Below, one piece after another: positions 44,793 through 56,998 of a DNA stretch of 64,000 nt. Under the pieces are notes generated by a model. The model saw only the letters and a list, made by a program, of their open reading frames with translations. It searched no databases and was not told the origin of the DNA. This DNA comes from Beroe forskalii (taxonomy: Eukaryota; Ctenophora; Nuda; Beroida; Beroidae), in NCBI GenBank assembly GCA_011033025.1, contig WFMF01000014.1, positions 62,001-126,000 on the forward strand, written 5' to 3'. Position numbers and translations under genes: made by a program. How positions within the stretch are numbered: position 1 is the stretch's first letter; each line of letters opens with the position of its first letter.

Positions 44793-45171
44793 TTAATCAT
44801 GCGTCTTGTCTGCGTGTTGCAAACTTCTGTAGGGAAAATGTGTACTTTTAATTTCTACAAATACGGAAATAATCCGGCGGTGAATGTTTTGTGTGATGTC
44901 GATTATAAACGACATATAAAAATGTCGGCGCGCGTTCCAAAGATTGTGAGGCATTTTAGCGCGCAATTGGGACAAAATACAGGAAATGAGAAAAACATAA
45001 CTCGAGTCCATTCCGAAACCCCGAATTAATTCACAGAAAGAAGGTATTTTGCTATTTTCCTTAAAATATGAAAGCGACTTTATGAACCCACCAGTATTTC
45101 TGTGTATGAAGGGAACCAAACTGTAGTCGTATTTGGTTTTCTTCAGCTGCTCCTTGAGTGATTTGCGGTAC
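44793..45171 (-). CDS. Unknown gene exon 5, possibly terminal
   Basis: Acceptor CTTCTCAG completes the split Arg codon, then YRKSLKEQLKKTKYDYSLVP. A possible donor (CTG/GTGGGT) lies about 70 bases in; otherwise the frame stops at 44793. The part beyond residue ~35 looks less like coding sequence, so the true end may be earlier. Confidence 0.55.
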
Positions 45172-48100
45172 CTGAGAAGCGACCATGACACTATATGGAG
45201 ATACTGAATGCATGAATCGACCGAAACTTCGGCCAAGAAATTGACTTCGGTCAACTATATCACGAAAAGCAGACAGTTAAAGGACTTTAATTGACATGAA
45301 TTGACGGATTAGGCTTCCGGAACAGAAGCAAACCTACGTCCTTGTTCCCTTGTGAGGAGAATTGAGCTTACCTTTGTTCCTCGAGATTTCGTTCCTGTTC
45401 TAACTTGTGGGACTTGATCTTCAGCACCTCATCTTTAGTGACACCTCGGTTTTCAATCTGACAATGATGGGTTACATAGTAGAGTGACAAGTGATGAAAG
45501 AACAGACAACAAATTGTCTGATGAAGTTTTTGAGTTAGAATTCCTACTACCAATTGTTGATATCTATAGTTTGTTTTGAAAATTGTAAATTCTGCTGCGC
45601 GACAAGTTAAAAGATATCATTATATTGTACGCAATAAAATATCACAATTTGATGTTGTGATACTTATATCAGACAATTCCTATTGTCTTTTGTTGGGAAG
45701 GTGCCGTCTTGTGTCAAATATTTTCACGTAAATTGACATGTAGCAGGAGTAAGTGTTGGAATGCATCATGATACCGATATAAGAGATATACTAGACAGTG
45801 TCGTGCACTTTTTAAACAATGCTCACTGTTTGAAATCCACCATTTAAACACCACCAATTGTAGCATATCTTTAAAACCACCAATTGTTGTGTAGGAGGAG
45901 TAAAGTTTTAAAACGACCGCCATGTGATATTGTAAAACATCAAACTAGTATCTCAAGTTCAAAATTATCAAGTATAAATGGTATGTTGGAAGGACATTTT
46001 AAGTTAAACACAACAAAACTCTAAATTTATTAGATTTCGGGTACGGCGTATGCTTTGTTTTTGTTTGAAAACCCATGAAGGGTACCGCAGAGGGCTTGTA
46101 AACAAAAATAATATACAGTAAATAATCATTAAAATCGACCCAAAAATTGGGTGCTGCACGACAATCAAGGAATCATATAACAAGTGTGGAAGCGATGCTT
46201 ATATACCAGGTGTGCTAAATGGTCACACCTGGTATATCAATAAATAGATACCTATATAATGCATCCAGTGAAAATAGATATTTTTTTCGTAAAAAAAGGT
46301 AGGTTTTGAGCAAACCTTCAGTTTCGAAACGCGTACTAAGGGCTTTAAAACGAAAACTGTGTATTGGTGACACACAAAAGGTACCTATAGGTTTTACCTT
46401 AGGTTTGTACGCCTCTCTCGCTACTCGTTGCAGGAGTTTCTGTTTCTTTTCCCTGTCTACTTGAAGGTTTATAGTCTTCCCTGTCTGAAAGGTGGGTATC
46501 ATCATTAATATCAGTAGAGTATCTACATTTTCATGAACTATTTTGTATTGCAGTAAGTTGATTTAAATTCATGATGAATTTCAGTTGTTTTAGTGGGGTA
46601 ATATCCAAGAGTTGCATTGTTTGGCTTGGTCTGAATAAATCTTAATATTCCTCTTAAGTTTCAAACTTTGAAACAAGAGATCATTATTCAAATAAAAAAC
46701 TGCCGCAAAGGCTTGTTACTTGAAAAAAAACATTAGGGTCGGGGGTACCTACAACATAATATCAAAACACATATCAAACCTTGATTTTGTAGTTGGTGTC
46801 CAGTGAGAATGAGCTTTTAGCAGGGGTGTACGTTGACAAAGCGCATTCTGGGAATAGATCTGTAACCCGTTAGAACACGACAAATCACATACGATAAGCC
46901 ATAGGGACAAGTAAAACAATACCCCAAATCAACGAATGAATTAGGTATTCATAGTTAACTTCATAAATGAATGTAAGAGCATACGCAAGAAAGCCCACCC
47001 AGTGGTAGAATAACAACACATGAAAAGTTCAGCATGAAACATAAGACTCACTGACGCCAGTGGAAGCTTGTAAACTAGCCCTATCCTCACTGCTCATCAC
47101 ACTCCTTGCCGTGTAACACTCGGAGGGAGGTGCTTGGTAGGTGAGCGAGGTGGTGGTGAGGAGCTCCCTCCGAGATCTGTGAGGGTGAGTGTACCCAGAG
47201 AGGGGCCGGTCGTACGTGCTCATGTTACACACCACTTCCTGTCGAGAGTGAGGAGTGAGGAGTGAGGAGTGAGATCTGTGAGGGTGAGTGTAGCCAGAGA
47301 GGGGCCGGTCGTACGTGCTCATGTTACACACCACTTCCTGTAGAGAGTGAGGGGTGAGGAGAGAGGAGTGGGGAGTGAGGGGTGAGGAGTGTGGAGTGAG
47401 GAGGGAGGGGTGAAGAAGTGGGGAGTGGGGAGTGGGAGTGAGGAGTGAGGAGTGAGATCTGTGAGGGTGAGTGTAGCCAGAGAGGGGCCGGTCGTACGTG
47501 CTCATGTTACACACCACTTCCTGTAGAGGGTGAGGGGTGGGGAGTGGGGAGTGGGGAGGGAGGGGTGAGGAGTGAGGAGTGGGGAGTGGGGACTGAGGAG
47601 TGAGGAGTGGGGAGTGGGGAGTGAGGGTGGGGAGTGAGATCTGTGAGGGTGAGTGTAGCCAGAGAGGGGCCGGTCGTACGTGCTTATGTTACACACCACT
47701 TCCTGTAGGGAGGAGTGAGGAGGGGTGAGGAGTGAGGTGGGGTGAGGAGTTCCTCGAGGTGAGTGTACCCCAGAGAGGGGGCCGGTCGTACGTGCTCATG
47801 TTACACACCACTTCCTGTCGAGAGTGAGGAGTGAGGAGTGAGCAGTGAGGGGTGAGGAGTGAGGAGTGAGATCTGTGAGGGTGAGTGTAGCCAGAGAGGG
47901 GCCGGTCGTACGTGCTCATGTTACACACCACTTCCTGTAGGGAGGAGTGAGGAGTGGGGAGTGAGGGGTGAGGAGTGGGGAGTGGGGTGAGGAGTTCCCT
48001 CCGAGATCTGTGAGGGTGAGTGTAGCCAGAGAGGGGCCGGTCGTACGTGCTCATGTTACACACCACTTCCTGAAAAAAGGAGTGAGGAGTGAGGAATGGT

Positions 48101-51100
48101 AAGTGAGGAGTGAGGGGTGAGGAGTGAGGAGGGGGAGTGAGAAGTGGGGAGTGAGGAGTGAGGGGTGGGGAGGGAGGGGTGATGAGTGGAGAGTGAGGAG
48201 TGAGGAGTGGGAAGTGGGGAGTGGGGAGTGAGATCTGTGAGGGTGAGGGCAGCCAGAGAGCGGCCGGTCGTACGTGCTCATGTTACACACCACTTCCTGA
48301 AAATAGTGGAAAGTGAGGAGTGAGGGGTGGGGAGGGAGGGGTGATGAGTGGAGAGTGAGGAGTGAGGAGTGGGAAGTGGGGAGTGGGGAGTGAGATCTGT
48401 GAGGGTGAGGGCAGCCAGAGAGCGGCCGGTCGTACGTGCTCATTTTACACACCACTTCCTGAAAATAGTGGAAAGTGAGGAGTGAGGGGTGGGGAGGGAG
48501 GGGTGATGAGTGGAGAGGTGAGGAGGAGTGGGAAGTGGGGAGTGGGGAGTGAGATCTGTGAGGGTGAGGGCAGCCAGAGAGCGGCCTGTCGTACGTGCTC
48601 ATGTTACACACCACTTCCTGAAAATAGTGGAAAGTGAGGAGTGAGGGGTGGGGAGGGAGGGTTGATGAGTAAGGAGTGAGGGGTGGGGAGTGAGGGTGAG
48701 TGTAGACAAAGAGGGGCTGGTCGTGCGTGCTCATGTTACACACCACTTTCTGATTGGGAGAAAGGAGTGAGGAGTAAGGATTTGGGAGTGAGGAGTGGAG
48801 GGAGCGTAGTGAGGAGTGAGGAGTAAGGGGTGGGGAGTGGGGAGTGAGGGGTGAGGAGTGAGATCTGTGAGGGTGAGTGTAGCCAGAGAGGGGCCAGTCG
48901 TACGTGCTCATGTTAGACACCACTTCCTGTAGAGAGTGAGGGGTGAGGAGTAGAGTGAGGGGTGGGGAGTGAGGAGAGTGGGGAGTGAGGAGTGAGGAGT
49001 GAGGAGTGGGTAGTGAGGAGTGAGGGGTGAAGAAGTGGGAGTGAGGAGTGAGAAGTGAGGAGAGTGGGGAGTGGGGGGTGAGGAGTGGGGGTGAGGGGTG
49101 GGGAGTGGGGAATGGGGAGTGAGGGGTGAGGAGTGAGGAGTGAGGAGTGGGGAGCGAGGGGTGAGGAGTGGGGAGTGAGATCTGTGAGGAGTGAGGAGTG
49201 GGGAGTGAGGAGTGAGGGGTGAGGAGTGGGGAGTGGGATCTGTGAGGGAGTGAGGGAGGGTGGGGGTGAGGGGGGGGTGAGGGGTGGGGGTGGGGGTGGG
49301 GGGTGGGGGTGAGGAGAGGGGTGAGGAGTGAGGTGGGGAGTGGGAGGTAGCCAGAGAGAGAAAGACTGGGATCGTACATACTCATGAATCATGTTACACA
49401 CCACTTCCTGATGGAATACAGACTACAGTATCCGTCCAAATTTTCGGTGCAATCAGGCGAATTTGTGAATTTTCTCATTTTTCTTTGCCTTATTTCACTC
49501 AAGAGATATGACTATTAGAACGGTATGAAATACGTGTCTACATGTGGATGAAAGTGTTAGTGGTTATGGTTACAAACACAACAAGTCCCTCTCACATTAC
49601 AAACTTCCTCTTCAATTAATTTCATTACTCCACGGCATGCTATTTGAACACATGTATAACATATGTATGAATTAGATTTTTTAAGGAGCAGCGAAGAGCT
49701 AGGGTACAGGAGAAGACTTCTCGATAAAAAGTTTTAAGTTAAGATACTGAAGTAATAAATAGAACCATTTATACCCTTTAAACATCAACAGTTATGTTCA
49801 ACGTTGTAGAGAAGTTATGAAGTCTCATGGAAGAGAAGATTATGTCATATTCCAAGCCACCTAACCTAGGTGTGGTAGTATCTGCTATTTTTCTGATTAT
49901 TAGTAATTTACCCTAGCCAAGTGATAGATAATCTAATCGCAATCAGTTTACAACATTCTAGACCATTATATTTATTTTGGTCTGAATAGAATCAGTGTAT
50001 GCTCTAAAATGATTGATTTTAAAGGAGCATTGACCAATAACTTTATCAACATTAAAATAGCCCCCTGGTTTTGTACAGTAATTAGACATGCTCCTAGTTT
50101 ATCATGCCCTTTGTATTGTTTGTAGATGCTCCAAGCCAATGATAGTAATGATATTGAGAGGTTATTAATTACCCAAATATTGACATTATCCAAACCAATA
50201 CTCAGTGCAAATACCGGTAATGCTTGCAATGACATACTTCCATGATCCATCGTATGCACACAATTATTATTACAGCAGTAATATATATATCAATACCATT
50301 CTACTATGTATAATATATGGTACGTAGCATACCCAAGACATATCACTTCACGGCCTACTTGATAACTGAGTAACCATGGTGACTGTGCAAATAACCCATC
50401 ATGACACCATATATAACTGAGTTGTGCTGCATGCTCCTGCTGTTCAACTGCTCTTCAAATTTTTCATCATCATTAAACAAAGGTAGCATCACTTTATGAA
50501 AACCCACTCAATGACATAACTAATTGCATGGCAAATTTAATCTGTAATTGGATTTGAATTATTAATTTAAATGCTATTAATAGCACTACAACTCATAAGC
50601 GTAATAGAATGTGATAATAATAAAAGAATAGGTAAGATTACTTTGATTACACATCAATATATTATTATGATGAAGAGATACGTAGTTGAGGCATGAGGGA
50701 TAAGAATGATAGTGCGTTTAATGCTAAAATTTAACACTGTTTTTGTCGACTTTATTAGATGAACCATCTTGAAACGCTTAAATATACAACAAACCTGCGT
50801 TAACCAAAATAATAACGAATAGCACCCAATTTCGTAATGTTAAATGTATTAGCTTATTAGGAAATAAATACTTCACACTTTTCCATGCCACACTTTGCTC
50901 AAAAACTCAGAATATATTTTTATCTGTCTGTATGAGGGTATGTTGGTTAATATCAGAGTTCAATCAATGTATATTGGGTTGGGTATATTAAAGTATTGGG
51001 GAAGCTATGTAAGAATGCATTAATTTACTAATTATGTGTGTTTGCTTACATTTGTAAACCATGTCAAGTATCTTGCATCTCTTGGATGAGGGTTGTGGCC

Positions 51101-51206
51101 ATTAGGAAGTCTCCTAGCAACTGTAGACTTCAAGTAGTCAGTGTTCATCTTCCACTTGAAGTCAGACGAATAGCTGGTTTCAGGGCCTGAACTGAACTGA
51201 GGCGAC
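44793..51206 (-). CDS. Unrecognised spliced gene, minus strand
   Basis: Five exons with GT-AG sites and compatible phases: 51206-51050 (SPQFSSGPETSYSSDFKWKM, HPRDARYLTWFTN; ends phase 0), 47238-47056 (EVVCNMSTYDRPLSGYTHPH, SSEDRASLQASTG; 61 codons), 46484-46398 (TGKTINLQVDREKKQKLLQR, 29 codons), 45457-45372 (IENRGVTKDEVLKIKSHKLE, ends phase 2) and 45171 downward (YRKSLKEQLKKTKYDYSLVP then, if unspliced, to a stop at 44793). No family recognised. Short, Tyr/Ser/Pro-rich, no signal or membrane segment, ending in a charged helical (Lys/Glu/Gln-rich) part; small axonemal proteins often look like this, but that is only a guess. The 5' end would lie beyond 51206, where duplication copy B begins at 51560. 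One exon has been amplified (see 47056-49413). Confidence 0.7.
45372..45457 (-). CDS. Unknown gene exon 4
   Basis: Acceptor TTGTCAG, donor GTAAGC; Lys/Glu-rich helix-forming sequence ending LEQERNLEEQR, completed by the next exon. Confidence 0.75.
45458..46397. other. Intron of the unknown gene
   Basis: No repeat family or exon recognised; a TACCAGGTGTG/CACACCTGGTA inverted pair lies at 46202-46236. Confidence 0.5.
46398..46484 (-). CDS. Unknown gene exon 3
   Basis: Acceptor CCTTTCAG, 29 codons, donor GTAAAA. Basic: TGKTINLQVDREKKQKLLQR then VAREAYKPK. Confidence 0.75.
47056..47238 (-). CDS. Unknown gene exon 2, array-proximal copy
   Basis: Only this copy of the amplified exon continues past the TYDRPLSGYTHPHRS module into unique sequence (RRELLTTTSLTYQAPPSECY, TARSVMSSEDRASLQASTG) and a donor GTCAGT after 47056. 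Acceptor CTCTCGACAG. Confidence 0.75.
47056..49413 (-). repeat. Exon-bearing minisatellite, about 13 exon modules
   Basis: Minus strand: modules beginning (C)AG-GAAGTGGTGTG and encoding EVVCNMSTYDRPLSGYTHPH start near 47238, 47338, 47520, 47702, 47814, 47935, 48068, 48297, 48458, 48617, 48747, 48926 and 49408, spaced 100-230 bp (480 for the last). They are separated by runs of CTCACTCCTCACTCCCCAC. Modules are near identical except the outermost (VCNM-SMYDPSLSLSGY) and the one near 48747. The spacers also stay open (Ser/Pro/Leu/Thr/His-rich), giving a 444-codon stop-free frame at 48051-49385. Confidence 0.9.
49414..51049. other. Intron of the unknown gene
   Basis: AT-rich sequence with no recognised repeat or exon. 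Confidence 0.5.
51050..51206 (-). CDS. Unknown gene, most 5' exon seen
   Basis: Acceptor TTTCTACAG, one base plus 52 codons, donor GTAAGC. Encodes SPQFSSGPETSYSSDFKWKM and a basic middle (TVARRLPNGHNPHPRD). Its entry phase shows that an upstream coding exon exists or existed. Confidence 0.75.
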
Positions 51207-52595
51207 CTGTAGAAACAACACGAATCAGCAGATATTGCATAATTCTATGACAATGTGAACATTTCACAAACGCAGCACAAGGTGCTTCATGAAGACTTCA
51301 GATTACCATATAGCACAATGTGTTAATATCAGGCAAATGTGTTGTCTGAGAGTCAACTGATTAATCCAGCTTGCTACATTCCTTGATATTTCTGATATTA
51401 TATCAGTTATGTGTGTGACCTATTCAGTTGTAGTTATTCATTCTGGGTTATTAATAAAGTCAGATTGTTAACACTATAATATACATACAATGATTTACTA
51501 TACTAAAGTAGTAAAGTCATTAAAAATCAAATTGCTAATGATAGCAAATTTAGAAATTTATGACTCAGTAATAAAGTATAAGCCTTTTACTAAAGAAAGG
51601 CTAGGCTAATCAATATTTATGTCTCTTATCTCTTAATCTGTCAATAAGCTCCAACATTTGATTTGAAGGATTTGCTAACTGCCAATTGAACTTGGAATAA
51701 ATTTAACTATGGTGATTTGAGGCATCCTCAAATCCAGGAGCCATTCAGAATGACTCATTCAACTTCTTCTATTTTAGTATGCCAATAGTAAAAAAAACCA
51801 TGAAAACTCCAAATAGGTTATAGAATATCAGAAAAATAGATATAAAACTTACTCATTATATTCTCTAGCTAACTTTAAACTGTGGTTTGGAGCCATCTTT
51901 GTACCTATTGGAATGAGAAATGAACGACTTTTCAGTCATGATAATGTCAAGACAACAATTATTTATCAATAAAAACAATTATTTATCAATTTCTTGTCAC
52001 TTTAACAATTAATTTATAGAATAAATATATTTCATATCTGAGAAATAATGCTGCCTTTCTTAAAAATGAGCTCTGATGATCTAAAGGTTGGTAATATTCT
52101 GAAGACTGTAATGGCAGTTATGCCACTATACTTGAGAGTAATGTGGCTAATTCATTATCACCTTAAACAGACAGTCAGACAAACCAGCCCCATGCCCATA
52201 GACCACATAAGGGCCAATGGACATTCTCTGTCAGTAGCCACATTGTGTTACAAAAAGCTTGAAAGGGATGTATGTAAAGCTTGAAAGGGACCTTGTTGAT
52301 TCAAGTACAGGATTGGAGAAAAGTCATGAAGATTGATGTCTTGAGCAAATCATTCTTTATTTGTAGATTTATGATTTTTGTACCATATTCAGAAGAAAAT
52401 TTTCTTCAATTTGGAAGACCTATCTCCAACTTCATACTTGAACACCAACATGATCCCTTTAGGGGCCATCCATAAAAGACGTCCACAAAGAGGGGGAGGG
52501 GGAGTCTGGCCGATGTGGATGTTTGCGGACATAGGGAGGAGGGGTGTGTTTGGACAAATGTGGATGTCTGCATTTTTGAAAATTTTGGTCAATTT

Positions 52596-52780
52596 TTAAA
52601 CTTACAACACAACACGTATTAAATTAACTAACTGAGTAGGTTGTGTCACACTTTGTGGAGTTCCTGAAGAAGAGATATTTTATCTCGAAACTGACAGTTG
52701 AATAGCGGTGCAAAGTGTATGGGTTTGAATTCATATTTGAGAATTTTTGTGTTTCACTGAAATGATCAATCACTTCAAAC
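52596..52780 (+). mobile_element. 185-bp insertion with 14-bp target duplication
   Basis: ATTTTGGTCAATTT occurs once in copy A (around 37367) but on both sides here (52582-52595 and 52781-52794). The insert TTAAACTTACAACAC through CACTTCAAAC has no coding frame, no poly(A) and no inverted ends. Size, long variable duplication and the ribozyme fold inside suggest a retrozyme or a fragment of a Penelope-like element. Confidence 0.85.
52648..52718 (+). ncRNA. Candidate hammerhead ribozyme
   Basis: Core CTGAAGA (52664-52670) and GAAA (52687-52690) fit the CUGANGA...GAAA consensus. Helix II GAGATA-TTT-TATCTC (52672-52686) with one extra A at 52671; helix III ACT-GAC-AGT (52690-52698) is three pairs; then U at 52699 as the cleavage nucleotide; helix I is GTTC (52660-52663) with GAAT (52700-52703), an internal loop, then ACACTTTG (52648-52655) with CAAAGTGT (52711-52718). 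Very short helix III is typical of hammerheads in Penelope-like elements and retrozymes. An extra A after the CUGANGA box is known from at least one viroid hammerhead. Activity is untested. Confidence 0.65.
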
Positions 52781-53826
52781 ATTTTGGTCAATTTGACTAG
52801 TTTTTCACTAGAAAATTGAGGATTTTTTTAGATTTTCGACATTGAGTCAAATGATAAAATTTATTCTGCAAATGTATTTGAGAAAGCATGCATAAAAATG
52901 ACCACCCAAAAGATTTTGAATGAAAATGTGGACATCAGGAAGGGGGAAGGGGGTGGATATTTCAGGTTGTGGACATTTGCAGACAAGGAAGGAGGGAGGG
53001 GTCTAAAATAGCCGAAATTTTGTGGACATCCTTTATATGGATGGCCCCTTAGGACTTAATGGTTAATGCAATCATGTGGAGAGCAGCAGGATCCAAATGA
53101 GTCACACCAAGAAGAGTGGTGTGGAGGCATCACCAGTCCAATACTTACCTCAGCTTTTGGGGTGATTGAATTGCAAGAGCTTTCTACAAGCTATGAAACT
53201 GAAGAGCTTTCTACAAGCTATAAAACTGAACATAGCTCTTTGTTTTTTGTTGTATCATCATTTTCAATTTGGATCTGACTAGTTCTCAGATGAAGGCATT
53301 TCTTTCATTGATGGAAGAAAGCTGTAGGAATGTATTGTGGTTTGACTTTTACAAAGAATCACAAATTAGAAGACATTTTCAATACACAAATAGAAATCAG
53401 AGCAATCCCTTTCCCATAATAATGAATAACTTAGCTTTCATTACACCATATCATTTTTGGTACCTATCTCTTCTTTGTAGAACAAATAGTAATCTTTGTA
53501 GTCAAGCCACAGAACTCTCCAACAACTCCAACCATAGTCTTTGACGGGATCCATGAAAGAAATGCCTTCATCAGAGAGCTAGGCAGATCCAATCTCATTA
53601 TGATTTGTTTGGATCTGCCTAGATCTCTGATAGAGGTATTTCAATTGGATCCTGCCTAAGACTAAGGAAAGAGCCATTGGAAAGTTGTGCTTGATCGTAT
53701 AAAGATGACAGTATTTGTATCCCAAAGATAATTGTTTTTAACTTGCTTGCAAGGAAAGAGTCAACCAGAATGGAGACATGATTGTTTCACTGGTTGTTTA
53801 ATTTCTTCAGAGTCGCCTTCAAAGAT

Positions 53827-55676
53827 AAAGATAAAGATAGATAAGATAAAAAATTTTGATTTGACATCAACACTCATTTCACAAAACAGTGTCCATGATT
53901 CAATAAACATTATGCTGGATCTTCCAGCCCATATTATATAGACATTAACATTGAAAAATACATAATACAATTTAATAAATTAACATTTACTGATAAACAT
54001 AATAATTTAATGGCGAATTTAAATTTTATCTGTATAAATTATAACGTAAATTATAGTATGAATAAAAAGAACAACCTGATAGAATAAAAACCTGCAAAAT
54101 AGAAGAAACGTATCCTGAATTCCCCAAGTTGATCAATATCTTAAATTGAAGTATTTCTTCTTAGCTAAAAAAGGATGCTCCCTTAAGTACTCAACTTGCT
54201 TTGATCTATTTACAAGGTATGTTGGAGTATCAATTCTTGATAAAACTTCATAAGAAACATTCCAATAATATCCTACAGAATGAATACCATTTCTTATACA
54301 TGTGGACTTAAAAGTTTCTAAGTTACATTTAAAATCATTTACAGAATCAGATTCACGAACAAAAGTAGGCAACTTATTCCAAATTTCCCTAATTCTTTCT
54401 GTTAAAAACCTTCTGTGCAGCTTTCTGACATCATTAGAAATATCATTAGTAGTCTTCAAACAGGAGATAATATTGCTTCTATGTTTACTAAAATTGAATA
54501 TATGCTTCAAGCCATTAATATCTCTATAAGCCTTGAAAGTTTCAATAAGATCACCCCTGAAACGACGCTCGGCAAGAGTTGTCAGCTGCAGATGCCCAAG
54601 CCTCTCTGAGTAAGGTAGGTGGCCCATCCCATCAATAAGTTGTGTGAAGCGCCTCTGGACACTTTCGATTCAAGAATCAGAGACCAGTTTCCATGCTCAG
54701 GAGACGGGGACCACAACTGCACTCCATATTCAAGGTGTGGCCTTATCAAAGCTTTATAAATTTTAAGCATAACGTTTTTCTCCTTAGAGAGTAATTCCTA
54801 ATAATCCAATTCATCATTTGATTAGCTTTACTTATACATTTATTGATCTGATCATTCCAAAGGAGGGAATCTGAGATGAGAATCCCCAAATCTTTTTCCT
54901 GATCAGATACTTCTAAACTACTGCCATTTAAAGAGTAACAATTCATTGGATTTTTATTATATTTCAAGTGCATGACTTTACATTTGGTTTTATTAAAGTT
55001 TAATAACCATAAGTTTTCCCACTTCTCTAGTTCCTTAAGATCATTGTTAATTGTCTTTGCACTATTTGCTCTTGCAATCAATTTCAAATCATCAGCAAAC
55101 AGTTTAACTGTATTGATCACATTGTCAGGCAAATCGTTAATAAATAAAATGAACAAGAGGGGCCCCAAAACTGAGCCTTGTGGGACACCAGACAAAACTT
55201 TCTTGATTGTTGAGTACTTTCCATTGACATAAACTCTCATACTTCTGTCATTTAAGAAATTCTTCAACAGATCTAAGAGCTTGCCTTTAATGCCTAGATG
55301 TTCAAGTTTGCTCAATAGCCTATAATGAGGTACTTTATGAAATGCTTTTTGGAAATCGAAGTACAATAGATCAACAGCTTCTCCTCCTTCCAATAAACTT
55401 ATTATAGTATCAAATGTTTCCAAAAGATTCGTTAAACAAGACTTGCTTTGTAAAAAGCCATGCTGGTGACTAGAGATTCTACTTTCTAAAAATGTAACCA
55501 TTTGTTTACGTACTATTTGCTCAAATACTTTACAAATAATGCAAGTCAGGGAAACAGGCCTATAATTTAAAGCCTCAGACTTTGATCCTGATTTAAAGAG
55601 TCCCACAACAGTGGCAGTTTTCCATACACCTGGTAAACATCCTGAATCAACACATTTCTGAAAAAGTTTACAAACT
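53827..55676 (-). mobile_element. LINE family A, copy 3, 5'-truncated
   Basis: Minus strand, truncated in the RT fingers, complete 3' end with GATAAAGATAAAGATAGATA tail. Relative to copy A the target TTCAAA-TGTG-CTCATAAC has lost TGTG and shows no duplication. Confidence 0.9.
54133..55606 (-). pseudogene. LINE A RT palm and thumb, copy 3
   Basis: YFDFQKAFHKVPH, GVPQGSVLGPLLFILFIN and FADDLKLIARA, open to a frameshift near 54780, then the C-terminal region (LRGDLIETF-like RFRGDLIETF) to the stop at 54133. Note KAFHKV where other copies have KAFDKV. Confidence 0.9.
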
Positions 55677-56937
55677 CATAACACTAGGTATAAAATATTT
55701 AAAAAAGTTCCACAACTTTACCATTCAAATCCTTTATCAGCTGAATTTTTAAAAATCACTTTTATCTTCTATTCACTAAGTGTGTTGCTTAATTTCTTGA
55801 TGCTTGGAGTACAAACAAAGACCAAAGAGCAAGTTTCAGTTGCATTCAGGCAGGTGGTCACTGCACTTGATGGTGCTATACCCTGGCACCAGGGGGTGAC
55901 TGCTGGGGGGCCTACCTCATTAAAGCTCTTGCAATTTAAACACCCCGAAAGCTGAGGTAGGTATTGGACTGAAGATGCCTGCACACCACTCATCTTGGTG
56001 TGACTCACTTGGATCCTGCTGCTCTCCACATTGCATTACCTAAAGAGATCTTGCTAAACACATATAGTGACAGTTGACTTGATTTAGTTTGATGAAGCCT
56101 TGCTAAACACGTATATCCCTGTCTGCGTTGCGCGGCGCGCTTCCTCAGAACAGGGTCCCGTAGGGTAGCGCGGCGCGCGTACGCACACCTTTGCGGGCTT
56201 AGGAAGATGAAGCCTTCAATTCCCTGCACTGAACATAAATAAATAAACTTGGAGCTTATGAAATGAACTTGAAGCTTATGAAACTAACACACCATCTTGT
56301 ATATGTAGTTGGAAGAGCATTTGATGCCCGTCAAATGCATTCAAGGCAGTGTGACATAATATCAGCTTTCATTGCATTCATCATTACACCATATCATTTT
56401 GGTGCCTCATTATGAATCGTTTGAATCTATTTTTCAAGCGTTGCCTGACCCCTCGCGCGCGTTGCTAAACACGTATATCCCTGTGTGCTGTGTGGTTCGC
56501 TTCTCCCGTAGGGAAGCGCGGCGTGTACACACACCTATGCGGGCTTAGGAATCGCGCGCGAAGCGCGCGTGCCACAAATTTGAAATTTGAAATAATGAGT
56601 CTGACGACGTATAGCAATATTTATGATGAAGGTTGCCATAACAAGCGTTGCTAAACACGTTGTCCTACGTTGTAGGACCTATTTTGCGCGCGCAAGCGCG
56701 CGTGTTCAGAGTTTGTGACTTTTCGAAGAAAAGGCGCGCGCGCGAACAAACAGGGACACATAGCAGGTGGCAATAAACACGTATATCCCTGTCTGCGTTG
56801 CGCGGCGCGCTTCCTCAGGGTAGCGCGGCGCGCGTACGCACACCTATGCAGGCTTAGGAATAACAAGCGCCCTGGTTTCGCGCTCGGAGTGCGCGGCGCG
56901 ACACCCCTGGTTAGGGGTTGCTAGACACGTATACCTT

Positions 56938-56998
56938 CCTAAGCCCGCATAGGTGTGTGTACGCGCGCCGCGCGCGTACACACACCTATGCGGGCTTA
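56938..56998. repeat. Palindrome of about 60 bp
   Basis: TAAGCCCGCATAGGTGTGTG at the left is answered by CACACACCTATGCGGGCTTA at the right, meeting at GCGCGCCGCGCGC. Confidence 0.9.

Larger units (their letters stand above)
52462..53048. mobile_element. PIF/Harbinger-like MITE, copy B
   Basis: GGGGCCATCCATAAAAGACG to GGATGGCCCC, flanked by TTA on both sides (52459-52461, 53049-53051). Same locus as 37243-37632, interrupted by a 185-bp insertion. Confidence 0.8.
53066..56035. mobile_element. Foldback element, copy B, split by a LINE
   Basis: Left arm at about 53075-53190, right arm at about 55915-56030, matching 37660-38760. Carries a 27-bp local duplication near 53190-53225 (GAGCTTTCTACAAGCTAT) that copy A lacks. 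Confidence 0.75.

Noticed and set aside
48051..49385. 444-codon minus-strand open frame rich in Pro, Ser, His and Thr
   Set aside because: Stop-free because the minisatellite unit has no stop codons; treated as part of the exon-bearing array, not an independent gene.
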